Program-made: the position numbers and the translations under genes
Assembly: GCA_041590075.1 (NCBI GenBank)
Contig: JBFHUL010000004.1
Location: 1 to 64,000, forward strand
DNA length: 64,000 bases
Source of the DNA: PZPK01 sp041590075
Lineage (GTDB): Bacteria > Pseudomonadota > Gammaproteobacteria > Pseudomonadales > Oleiphilaceae
Reading direction: 5' to 3'
Part shown: positions 36,071-44,806 of the stretch, in pieces
Position numbering within the stretch: position 1 is the stretch's first letter
Layout of the letters: every line of letters begins with the position of its first letter
Notes under the pieces: generated by a model
The model's input: only the letters and a program-made list of their open reading frames with translations
What the model was told of the DNA's origin: nothing
The model's database searches: none

Positions 36071-37708
36071 TTGGAAGATGTAAAGCTCAAAAAGGTTTAT
36101 CCCAAGCTGCGCTTTCTGGTCATTGATGACTTTGAAAGCTTTCGGTCTTCGCTACGCCTGATGCTCTCATCTTTTGGCGCCGAACATATCGAAATGGCCA
36201 GCAACGCTGAAGATGCCCTGAATAAATGTAAGTATGATTTCTTTGACGTTATTCTCTGCGACTTCAACCTAGGCCACGGCAAAAACGGTCAACAGATCCT
36301 GGAAGAGTTGCGTGTCACAAAAAGACTCAAGCATACACACCTCTTTGTAATGATCACCGCTGAAACATCCAAAGACGTTGTACTAAGTGCACGGGAGTAC
36401 CAACCCGACGGATACGTAGCAAAACCGATCACACGTACGGTTCTCGAACAACGCCTCGGCCAACTTCTCACTCAACAAAAAATACTAAAACCCATTAACC
36501 GACAAATTGACCTACAGAATTACCCTAAAGCTATTCGTTTGTGTCACGACATGCTTGAAACGGGCACCCGCTATAAGTCCTGGTGTTACCAAACGCTAGC
36601 CAAGCTCTACACACTGCTGGGCGACAGCTCAAGCGCAGAGAAAATTTATCGTGACGTTCTGAAATCTCGAGAGTTACCTTGGGCCCGACTAGGCATGGGC
36701 GAAGTCTTCAACATGGAAAACCAGTATCAGGAAGCGAAACGCTGCTTCGAAACGGTGATTTCCACCAACCCCAATCTGGTGGAAGCCTACGACGGAATGT
36801 CGGAATCCTATTTGCGCATGGGGCAACCCAAGCGTGCCCAGGAAGTCCTGCAAACGGCTGTAGAGCTCTCCCCTCGTATGGTACCCAGGCAACAGAAACT
36901 CGGTGAAATTTGCCTCAAGAACCAGGATATCGAGGGCGCAGTTAAAGCACTCAGAAAAGCCGTACACTTCGGTGAGAATTCGGTCCACGAGTCCGCTCAG
37001 CATTATTTAGAACTTGGCAGATGTCTATCAGAATGGGCCGAAAGCGAAGACGGCGAGAAAAGCAAAGCGCTCGCAAACGAAGCACTGCTCTTGCTCGACA
37101 AGGCAGCAGATCGGTTTTCCCACGACGAAGAAGCCTGCACGAACAGCCTGTTGATTGAAGCGCGCATCCACCAGGGACAAGGTCACCATGAAGAAGCGGC
37201 ACAGAGCCTGCACAAAGCAGAGTGCGCACTTGAAGAGGAGAACATGTCTGCATCGGTGGGACTGGAACTCGCAAAAACGCTCTACACCCTAGACAACCAT
37301 GAACGCGCAGAAAACCTCTTGCTGCAATTGTCCAAACGCTTCGAGAATGACTCGGCTATTCTTGCAAAAATAGAGTCCCTGATGGACGAACCAGAGGGTA
37401 TTACCTCACGCATAAAGGCAAAAGAACTCAACAAGCAAGGCATATCGGAATTTGAGAAAGGCAAACTGGATGCAGCCATTGAATCGTTTAAAGATGCGCT
37501 CACCTACACACCCAAACATGCAGCTCTTAACCTGAATCTTGTCCAGGTTGCCATAAAAGCCTACAAACATACCTCAGACCCAGCATTACTGGAGTCTGCA
37601 CACGAATGCCTCGATAGATTGAGTCATATCCCAGAACAGCATCATCAGTTCAATCGCTTAAAGCATTTTAGGAAGGTTCTTGCTAAGCTTTCGAAAAAAG
37701 ACAGCTGA
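36071..37708 (+). CDS. response regulator with TPR repeats
   Basis: The receiver domain (11-130) shows D19-D20, phospho-acceptor D64 in VILCDFNLG, T97 and K118. The remaining 400 residues are tetratricopeptide repeats, for example LGMGEVFNMENQYQEAKRCF, then AYDGMSESYLRMGQPKRA and GISEFEKGKLDAAIESF. There is no DNA-binding domain, so output must be by protein contact. The start is TTG at 36071; there is no ATG before the domain. Similar REC-TPR proteins occur in marine gammaproteobacteria, including the VieB type, but I do not assign it to any. It is flanked by a membrane-tethered receiver and a histidine kinase on the same strand. Confidence 0.85.
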   Translation: MEDVKLKKVYPKLRFLVIDDFESFRSSLRLMLSSFGAEHIEMASNAEDALNKCKYDFFDVILCDFNLGHGKNGQQILEELRVTKRLKHTHLFVMITAETSKDVVLSAREYQPDGYVAKPITRTVLEQRLGQLLTQQKILKPINRQIDLQNYPKAIRLCHDMLETGTRYKSWCYQTLAKLYTLLGDSSSAEKIYRDVLKSRELPWARLGMGEVFNMENQYQEAKRCFETVISTNPNLVEAYDGMSESYLRMGQPKRAQEVLQTAVELSPRMVPRQQKLGEICLKNQDIEGAVKALRKAVHFGENSVHESAQHYLELGRCLSEWAESEDGEKSKALANEALLLLDKAADRFSHDEEACTNSLLIEARIHQGQGHHEEAAQSLHKAECALEEENMSASVGLELAKTLYTLDNHERAENLLLQLSKRFENDSAILAKIESLMDEPEGITSRIKAKELNKQGISEFEKGKLDAAIESFKDALTYTPKHAALNLNLVQVAIKAYKHTSDPALLESAHECLDRLSHIPEQHHQFNRLKHFRKVLAKLSKKDS

Positions 37709-37734
37709 TGGCCACAGAAGCCCCGGAATAGTGT

Positions 37735-38424
37735 ATGACTAGCCAGAAACAACCTGATTTTTCCATGATAATCGCCTCTGCGGTGCACGATATGAAGAAC
37801 AGCCTTAGCATGCTGCTTCATTCCGTCGACACGCTATGCGAGCAATTGCCGGAAGAAACCCGAGAACAGTTGAATACGTCGACAATTCAGTATGAAGCAG
37901 AACGCGTAAACAGCTATCTAATACAGTTGCTAGGCTTGTACAGGCTTCAAAACGAGAAACTTGGCATTCATCTCGACGAACACTACCTGAACGACCTGCT
38001 CGATGAACAAGCTGCCCATTACAGCGAAATGCTCAAAGCAAAGAGCGTGGCTCTGGAGGTCGAAGTAGACCATTCCCTATCGTGGTTTTTCGATCGAGAA
38101 CTGATCCTTGGGATTATCAACAATGCCCTGAATAATGCTTCACGATACACACGCTCACGCATTCTGCTCAAAGCATACGAAGAAGACGAATACCTTGTGA
38201 TTGAAGTGCACGATGATGGGGAAGGTTACCCCTCATCGATGCTGGATACCACGCCCGGCACAATCCTTAACAATATTAATTTCAGTACCGGGAGCACAAG
38301 TCTGGGCCTCTATTTTGCCTCAAATGTCGCCGCGCTTCACAAGCAGGCTGACCGCGTTGGTCGTATCGAATTAATCAATGGAGGAAAGCTGGAAGGAGGT
38401 GTATTCAGACTTCTCCTTCCATAA
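37735..38424 (+). CDS. small soluble sensor histidine kinase
   Basis: The 229-residue protein has only catalytic parts. A short dimerisation region has phospho-acceptor H18 in SAVHDMKNSLSML. The ATPase domain has N-box asparagines 130-134 (IINNALNNA), DDGEGYP (160-166) and GSTSLGLYFASNVAALH as the second glycine motif. It lacks a membrane span or input domain, so its signal must come from a partner. The two receiver proteins encoded just upstream are the obvious candidates. It is 26 bases from the receiver-TPR gene and ends six bases from the convergent MshEN gene. Confidence 0.85.
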   Translation: MTSQKQPDFSMIIASAVHDMKNSLSMLLHSVDTLCEQLPEETREQLNTSTIQYEAERVNSYLIQLLGLYRLQNEKLGIHLDEHYLNDLLDEQAAHYSEMLKAKSVALEVEVDHSLSWFFDRELILGIINNALNNASRYTRSRILLKAYEEDEYLVIEVHDDGEGYPSSMLDTTPGTILNNINFSTGSTSLGLYFASNVAALHKQADRVGRIELINGGKLEGGVFRLLLP

Positions 38425-38430
38425 CAATGA

Positions 38431-39249
38431 TTAGAAGCGATCCTGTTTAGCCCGAATCGTAAAGTTCGAATTCGGATGATAACGAATATCCGACATGTAA
38501 ATGTTACCCATGGTAGGGCCAGAGGTATTACCTTTGACGCGAATATCCTCCATGCTGATACGTTTTATCTCGGTTGGCATGTAAAACTTCATGCCGCCAT
38601 CCGCAAGAATATCTACCTTGGGACGCCCTTCCTGATACTTCAGCCCCTCAATAGTAATATTGGCCTCGAGAAGCCCAGCAATCGGGCCCACACCAGCCAT
38701 GGTCAGCACTGAGTCCGCCAACTGATTGGCGATTTGTTCTTCACTTTGCTCTTCATAGTCTTCGTCATCCCTGTAATGGTGACGTAAACCGGCTGCAACG
38801 GCGTCAGCATTTTGTGCAAGATCCATGGCCATTGCATTCGCGAAACCGGAACCGAATCCCTGCGCATTGACTCCCGCCAACGCTTCATCATCAAGCATTT
38901 TCATTCCCGAAAATTTGCCCAACTGCGCAGCATCGAGATCCACCTTTGCTCCAGTCTGAATCGGTAATGCCGGTGCAGGACTCGCAGCGAACGCCATCAT
39001 TGGCTGTAACGGAGCGGTCACCACGGTCACAACCGCAGCCGCAAAGCGATATCGTTTCTGGTGGCTGAGGGTCCGTTTGAGATCCTTTTCGGATATCCAG
39101 CCCTGCTCAAGCAACACCTCACCCAGGAGACTTCCCCGGACGGCTTGTAATTTAAGTGCGTCATCCAGTTGGGATTCTGTGATGTAACCGCGATTGACAA
39201 GAAGACGTCCAAGTCGTGATTTATTGAGCTGTTCGTGCTTGTTAGACAT
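38431..39249 (-). CDS. membrane protein with MshEN-type cyclic-di-GMP-binding motif
   Basis: The ATG at 39249 has a strong GGGGGAA upstream; the longer frame to 39315 does not. The product is 272 residues. Residues 12-35 (RLGRLLVNRG, then YITESQLDDALKLQ) and 41-64 (LLGEVLLEQG, then WISEKDLKRTLSHQ) are two 24-residue motifs with a five-residue spacer. This is the layout described for the cyclic-di-GMP-binding MshEN domain of MshE; the second motif has Leu instead of the first Arg. A hydrophobic span (about 69-90) follows, then a region starting MKMLDDEALAGVNAQGF, a motif resembling DUF6160/FilA-like surface proteins, and a beta-rich C-terminus. I read it as a membrane receptor passing cyclic-di-GMP state to an outer domain; no function is proven. 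Confidence 0.7.
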   Translation of the reverse strand: MSNKHEQLNKSRLGRLLVNRGYITESQLDDALKLQAVRGSLLGEVLLEQGWISEKDLKRTLSHQKRYRFAAAVVTVVTAPLQPMMAFAASPAPALPIQTGAKVDLDAAQLGKFSGMKMLDDEALAGVNAQGFGSGFANAMAMDLAQNADAVAAGLRHHYRDDEDYEEQSEEQIANQLADSVLTMAGVGPIAGLLEANITIEGLKYQEGRPKVDILADGGMKFYMPTEIKRISMEDIRVKGNTSGPTMGNIYMSDIRYHPNSNFTIRAKQDRF

Positions 39250-39501
39250 GCTTCCCCCGGGGAACTGTTCGAACGGATTGTGAAGTAGTGAATTAATGAT
39301 GGACGCAGAAATCAAAACTGTATATTGGAGAATTTTTGCTCAGCGTTACGTTATGTTTCGCCAACCGGCGCTAGGAAACATTGCCGATATAAATAATACC
39401 TCAAGCAGAGGCAACAATAAGACCTAGCCCTCTGTTTTTATTGTAGTTTTTTAGTTAACATGCCTGATCTAAAGATGTGAACAACGCGCTCCGGAGGCTT
39501 C

Positions 39502-40101
39502 ATGAACACATTCGTAAACATTGCAAAAACTTGCTTTTTTGTGCACCTGTTAACACTTGGTTTGTGTCAGATAAGCGCCGCCGAGACGGCACCCCATCAT
39601 AGGGCTGCTCCAAAAGTTGCTCTCGATACAACAGAGGGCACGATCACCATTGAACTCTATGCTGAAAAAGCCCCTAAAACCGTCGAGAACTTTCTGCGAT
39701 ATATCAACGAAGGGTTTTACGATGGACTGGTCTTTCACCGGGTCATACCGGGCTTCATGATTCAAGGCGGGGGGTTCGATGTAGAATTAAAGAAGAAAGC
39801 CACCCATCCGCCCATCGTAAACGAAGCCAATGCCTTTTTACCCAATAAACGAGGCACCGTTGCGATGGCCCGCACCAGCGCTCCTGACTCTGCGACATCA
39901 CAATTTTTCATTAACCTCGTCAACAATCAGACACTTAACAAGAATAGTCGTCAGGCAGGCTACGCGGTGTTTGGCAAAGTGATTGAGGGCATGGCAGTGG
40001 TTGACAAGATTGCGCGGGTCAAGACAGAGAGAAAAGGCGTCATGGCAGACGTGCCTTCGAATCCGATTACAATCAAACGCGCCGTTCAAATTGAACGCTA
40101 A
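39502..40101 (+). CDS. peptidyl-prolyl cis-trans isomerase, periplasmic cyclophilin
   Basis: This protein catalyses proline isomerisation during folding. Residues 1-27 form a signal peptide ending near ISAAE, so it is periplasmic, like PpiA. The cyclophilin fold begins VALDTTEGTITIELY. It has VENFLRYINEGFYDGLVFHRVIPGFMIQ (active-site Arg in FHRV), VAMARTSAPDSATSQFFINL and YAVFGKVIEGM. The protein is 199 residues long. The ATG has GGAGG upstream. mnmC follows after nine bases, so the two may be co-transcribed. Confidence 0.93.
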   Translation: MNTFVNIAKTCFFVHLLTLGLCQISAAETAPHHRAAPKVALDTTEGTITIELYAEKAPKTVENFLRYINEGFYDGLVFHRVIPGFMIQGGGFDVELKKKATHPPIVNEANAFLPNKRGTVAMARTSAPDSATSQFFINLVNNQTLNKNSRQAGYAVFGKVIEGMAVVDKIARVKTERKGVMADVPSNPITIKRAVQIER

Positions 40102-40110
40102 ACGCCCGCA

Positions 40111-42120
40111 ATGAAAAACCGCAAAAAGCCACAAACTGCCGAACTGATTTGGGATAACAACCAACCCTACTCTCAACAATTCAATGACGTTTATTTTTCA
40201 AGAGAGGATGGCGTCGCAGAAACCGAGCATGTTTTTATACGCGGAAACAACTTGCGGGAACGCTGGCAGAAAGTAGACCCAACGCAAACATTCACGATCG
40301 TGGAAACCGGTTTCGGCACCGGTCTGAATTTTTTGACCACACTCAAGCTGTGGAGCGAACTCCCTGCGCCAAAACCGCAACTCTATTTTCTCTCGGTTGA
40401 AAAGTTTCCACTCAACCTAGAGGATTTAAAACGCGCACTCAGTATTTTCTCTGACGACCTGCCACACGCTGAAGCTCTGATAGAGCAATATCCACTGTCG
40501 CCGTGTGGCCGATACGAACTTAGTTTCGCAGCGGGCAAAGTCACTCTGGGTCTAATATTTGACGAGGTGACTGTCGCACTTTCTGCGCAGCCCTTTCTCG
40601 CTGACGCCTGGTTTCTGGACGGCTTCGCGCCATCCAAGAACCCGGAAATGTGGCAGCAGTCACTGTTCAACCTGATGGCAAGACATTCCGCTCCCAATGC
40701 AACACTCGCAACATTTACCGCAGCGGGAAACGTACGCAGAGGCTTAACCGAAGCCGGTTTTAAAATGTCGCGCATAAAAGGGTTTGGACGAAAACGGGAT
40801 ATGTTAGTAGGTCGTGTAGATGAGAGCGTTCAGACCAATTACTTCCCTTCATCAATCCTTCCGTGGCAGCATCCATCACCGGAAAAATTCAATCCTACCC
40901 GAGATAACCGTAAAACCGCCATTATTGTTGGCGGTGGTCTTTCCGGTGTTTGTACAGCCTTAAGTCTTGTAAAAGCGGGCTTCTCAGTCACCATCCTTGA
41001 AGCAAAGCCATCCATTTTGTCGGAGGCGAGCGGGCAAAACCAATTGGCACTGTATGCAAAATTGCCAACACAACCAAACAGAGAAGCACACTTCATTATT
41101 CAGGGGATGCGATATAGCGCCTCGTTTTTCAATTATTGGCAAAGAATGCTGCCACACTCAGACTTCTGGCACCCGTGCGGTCTCCTGCAAATCGCCTGGA
41201 ATCAAAAGGAACAGGAACGCTTCGAACGTATTAAGTCCAGTTATTGTCTTGATAGCACACCTTTCATTTCCGTCGACCAAAACCAGGCCAGCCAGCTCAG
41301 CGGCTTGAAATTGGAGCACGGTGGTTTATGGGTTCCGTCCTCCGGCTGGCTTTCACCGTCAAAACTTGCTCAAGCGATAAGCACTTTGACGCACTTGAAC
41401 ATCATTACCAACTCAAGAGTTACCCGTGTTTCTCGTAATGACAAAGAGAAGAAATGGGAGGTCGATACCTCTTCAGGTCATTACGAAGCAGAGTCATTGG
41501 TCATGTGTACAGCCAATGGAAGCGATACATTTTTTGAACAGTCCCACATTCCGACCAAACCCTTGCATGGGCAAATCAGCAAGGTAGCGGCCGATTTAGT
41601 CGAACCACCTAAGATCGTACTCTGCGGCGAGGGCTACGTGTGCCCTCCTACCGGCGGCTATGTGCACTTTGGTGCCACATACGCGCTCAATCGCCAAAAC
41701 GATGGATTGTCACAACAAGACAATGATATGAATGCGACGTCCATCGAACGATGGTTACCGAACTGGCTCGACTGCGAAAAGAATCAATCGCGTATTATTG
41801 CCGCCTCATCAGGGAGACGTTGCACTACACCCGACTACCACCCTATTACCGGATTTGCGCCAGATACTCGGCAATTTATAGAGGCATTCTCCAAACTGAG
41901 GCAGGATGCTAAAGCCTGCGCCGACATACATGGCCCCTATTTGGAAAACTGCTATATCCACATAGGTCTGGGCTCCAAGGGCATGCTCTGCGCGCCGATG
42001 GGCGCTCAACTCATTGCAGCACTGGCAAGCGGACGCCCGAGCCCCATCGACGCGACAGTCTATAGCATGTTGAATCCGGCGCGATTCATTGTTAGAAAGC
42101 TACAGCGCAAGCAACTATAG
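40111..42120 (+). CDS. mnmC: bifunctional tRNA mnm5s2U34 biosynthesis protein
   Basis: MnmC finishes the wobble modification of tRNAs for Lys, Glu and Gln. Its C-terminal FAD domain removes the carboxymethyl group and its N-terminal methyltransferase adds the methyl group. Both are present: the SAM site ETGFGTGLNFL near residue 70 and FLDGFAPSKNPEMW in the first 240 residues, then the FAD motif IIVGGGLSGVCTALSLVKAGF near 270, SSGWLSPSKLAQA, and the C-terminal GLGSKGMLCAPMGAQLIA. The 669-residue length matches the E. coli fusion. It ends three bases from the convergent lipoprotein gene. Confidence 0.96.
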   Translation: MKNRKKPQTAELIWDNNQPYSQQFNDVYFSREDGVAETEHVFIRGNNLRERWQKVDPTQTFTIVETGFGTGLNFLTTLKLWSELPAPKPQLYFLSVEKFPLNLEDLKRALSIFSDDLPHAEALIEQYPLSPCGRYELSFAAGKVTLGLIFDEVTVALSAQPFLADAWFLDGFAPSKNPEMWQQSLFNLMARHSAPNATLATFTAAGNVRRGLTEAGFKMSRIKGFGRKRDMLVGRVDESVQTNYFPSSILPWQHPSPEKFNPTRDNRKTAIIVGGGLSGVCTALSLVKAGFSVTILEAKPSILSEASGQNQLALYAKLPTQPNREAHFIIQGMRYSASFFNYWQRMLPHSDFWHPCGLLQIAWNQKEQERFERIKSSYCLDSTPFISVDQNQASQLSGLKLEHGGLWVPSSGWLSPSKLAQAISTLTHLNIITNSRVTRVSRNDKEKKWEVDTSSGHYEAESLVMCTANGSDTFFEQSHIPTKPLHGQISKVAADLVEPPKIVLCGEGYVCPPTGGYVHFGATYALNRQNDGLSQQDNDMNATSIERWLPNWLDCEKNQSRIIAASSGRRCTTPDYHPITGFAPDTRQFIEAFSKLRQDAKACADIHGPYLENCYIHIGLGSKGMLCAPMGAQLIAALASGRPSPIDATVYSMLNPARFIVRKLQRKQL

Positions 42121-42123
42121 ACT

Positions 42124-44679
42124 TCAGAAAGGATCGGCGCTGAGTTTTTCACCTTCGGAACTAAAGGCAGAAATTCGATAACGCATGGCGCCTGCTGGGT
42201 CGCTGTAGTTTTCCGACCACAACACATAGAACTTTCGGTCATCTGCAGTTTCTATCTGAATGACGCGATCGTCGCCCGGTGTACCAAATTGCAGAGATTC
42301 AGTGATTCGCTGAGAACCGCCACTTTCGAGAGCTTCAGAAAGCGCAATAAAGGCATCGGTATCACCCGCATCGCCCTTTGCCGTATTCCCCTCCAAAACA
42401 CCTTGCGTATAGCCACCCAGCGCCGACGTATTTTCCTTTAACAAAACCTCAAAATCCGTCCCGCTATCCAGGCCGCTACTGGCGAAAAGCTGCTTTCCAA
42501 CGGAGGTACCATCTAGCCCATAATTAAGAATATGCACATCCTGGCTGAGACTCGGGGTTGGCGAGGTTAAGGGAATATCCGCGACGCTGTCGACAATGAG
42601 CGTGGCAAAAGAATCATCTTCAGAAAATGCCATCGCACCTATGGAATCATCGTTAAGCGAGCTTAAGCGTAATCGTTCTACGTCATCAAATTCCTGACCA
42701 TTCTGAGCGGATAGCTGAATTACAACAATATCCCGGTCCGTATTTGTTGTTTCTATACCTACGACAACACGCGACCGGCTAACGGCCATACGCGCGGCAA
42801 CATCTTCATCGGCTGTGCCAAGGAAGCGGGCCCAAAGCACCGATCCTGCGGGGCTAATTTTGTAAACAAACCCATCAACCAAACCATTAGCGGCCGACTC
42901 ACTTGGATCACCTTCAAACACCTGCCCATCTGTACTCCCGTAAACAAACAGGTTATTGCTGGAATCCATATCGACACCCACCACATGGTCATCTCCTTCA
43001 GTGCCGTATTGGCGCAGGCTGACCAATTGATAATAAGTATCCGTAGGCAACTTGCGAAAACGCAGTACGGCAAAGTCAGTCTTGCCCCGTTGCTCGGACG
43101 CAGTTTGGCCGCCATAACTCAACCGGCCATTGATCTCTACGACCACAACGATATCTTGACCCGATTCTTGATCACCTATGACTTCAATGCCCTTCGGTAC
43201 AACAGCGTTACCGAGTTGATCAATAATCAAATCGCCATCTTCCGTAAGCCCCAATGCATTCGCAGCTTTGTCAAAAGCCCGCACGATGGCAGCACGTTCA
43301 TTGGCAATTTGATCTTCAATCAATACATAAACATTGCCTTGATGATGCGTAAAGCTTACTGCCTCTTCGTCATTGCTCGCCGACGCAACGATTTCGTTAT
43401 CTAATGCATCGGCCGCCCAACGATTGATGCCTATCTTGAGCGGCTCACGCTCGAGGAGCGGGTCAAGATCAGTAGTGACGAACAGGAAATCGTTTAAACT
43501 GACGTCGCCGTCTGATGTGGCATCGAAGGCAATACTGATTGCTCCTTCCTGCTCTCCGGCGTCCAAAGTGAGCACTCCCGATTCAGGCGTAAACTGATAA
43601 TCTATTCCTGAGAGGTTTGACGCAGCTTCATCAACTCTAAAAGCGATGTTCAGAGGCTGGCCGTGAAAAGAGCTTAACTCAACGGGTATGCTCACCTCAC
43701 CACCCACATTAACCGTGAGATTCTCCTTAAGAATCTTAACACCCGGTTCGTTATCAACAATGACAATGGATTTCCCGGCCGAACCGAATTCAACCATACC
43801 GCCCGTGCGCCTGAGAAACTCTACGCGAAGCTCTTCATCGCCCTCAATCCGCGCATCGTCCAGCAGGTCCAGAGAGATGAGGCAGGTACGCTTACCCGCT
43901 TCAAACTTTAAAACGCGTGTTTGTTCGATGTAATCGACATTTGGCCGCGCCCGCCCCAAATTTCGCTCGCTGAATTCTGGAGAACTCTGGTCGTAGCTAC
44001 TGACGAAGCGATATTCGATCTCGACGTCAGACGCCACGGGTGCGTCCAGCGTTACGAGATACGTCTGAGGCTGGACCCGCGTACCGTCACCAAGCGTGGA
44101 CTCCACATAGGCTTTATCCTTTTCGCTCAGACAGCCAATCGCTTCATCACCAATCAATTCAAACGCATTGCGCAAGGTATCAGAGGCGGAAGCATCAACG
44201 CGCCCTTCTCTGCTCTTAGGCTCTTCGGAAATGATCCTTAACGCATTTTTATTTACCGTAAATTCAAATTCACGGGACACCACGACGCCGGTAGTGTTGT
44301 CTTTGACCTCCAGGGCAAAGGCAAAGGTCTCGCTCGCACTCGCATCATCAAAGCTTTCGCCATCCCTGAGCCTGGGCACCCCGCTCAGGATGAATGACGG
44401 CTTCCCAGCTGTGTCACCATCACGTACCTCAAACACATGATAGTTATCACTTAAATTCTCATCACTATCGTCAGGGTTTTGAACATAGCGATAGCTATAT
44501 GGCCCTTCTCCGCCCGCAATTCCAAACTCAAATTCAAAATAGCTATCATAAAAAACATTGGTGGGCGGCTCACCAATGATTTCCAAGGCATCTGTACTCG
44601 ACCTGGTTTCACATCCCGTCAGCAGTGCAAGCGCACAAAACACTGCCAGTAGTTTCAAAAAAACGCGTCTCGCATCCAT
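42124..44679 (-). CDS. Calx-beta and beta-propeller lipoprotein, unknown function
   Basis: ATG 44679 starts a lipoprotein signal (lipobox LLTGC, Cys near residue 23); a TTG six bases earlier is also possible. The 851-residue product has a cadherin-like or Ig-like N-terminal part (EIIGEPPTNVFYDSYF onward), then a Calx-beta domain at about 195-320 with SDVEIEYRFV, VLKFEAGKRTCLISL and RIEGDEELRVEF. A second partial one follows near 330-410. The C-terminal half has SBBP-type propeller strands such as QYGTEGDDHVVGVDMDSSNN, DGFVYKISPAGSVLWARFLG and GTPGDDRVIQIE. Such proteins usually sit on the outer membrane and bind calcium or partners. It lies 128 bases after ligA on the same strand but is unlikely to be functionally linked. 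Confidence 0.8.
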   Translation of the reverse strand: MDARRVFLKLLAVFCALALLTGCETRSSTDALEIIGEPPTNVFYDSYFEFEFGIAGGEGPYSYRYVQNPDDSDENLSDNYHVFEVRDGDTAGKPSFILSGVPRLRDGESFDDASASETFAFALEVKDNTTGVVVSREFEFTVNKNALRIISEEPKSREGRVDASASDTLRNAFELIGDEAIGCLSEKDKAYVESTLGDGTRVQPQTYLVTLDAPVASDVEIEYRFVSSYDQSSPEFSERNLGRARPNVDYIEQTRVLKFEAGKRTCLISLDLLDDARIEGDEELRVEFLRRTGGMVEFGSAGKSIVIVDNEPGVKILKENLTVNVGGEVSIPVELSSFHGQPLNIAFRVDEAASNLSGIDYQFTPESGVLTLDAGEQEGAISIAFDATSDGDVSLNDFLFVTTDLDPLLEREPLKIGINRWAADALDNEIVASASNDEEAVSFTHHQGNVYVLIEDQIANERAAIVRAFDKAANALGLTEDGDLIIDQLGNAVVPKGIEVIGDQESGQDIVVVVEINGRLSYGGQTASEQRGKTDFAVLRFRKLPTDTYYQLVSLRQYGTEGDDHVVGVDMDSSNNLFVYGSTDGQVFEGDPSESAANGLVDGFVYKISPAGSVLWARFLGTADEDVAARMAVSRSRVVVGIETTNTDRDIVVIQLSAQNGQEFDDVERLRLSSLNDDSIGAMAFSEDDSFATLIVDSVADIPLTSPTPSLSQDVHILNYGLDGTSVGKQLFASSGLDSGTDFEVLLKENTSALGGYTQGVLEGNTAKGDAGDTDAFIALSEALESGGSQRITESLQFGTPGDDRVIQIETADDRKFYVLWSENYSDPAGAMRYRISAFSSEGEKLSADPF

Positions 44680-44806
44680 TTTCAAGCGTAAAATCCAAGT
44701 GTTCTAAGAAAAAAGAGGGAAAGAAGAATAATAAATTCAATGGGTAAGGACCACCACGCAATGCGGGAAACGCTCTGTGGTTCACACAAATTGCAAGAAC
44801 CGCCGA

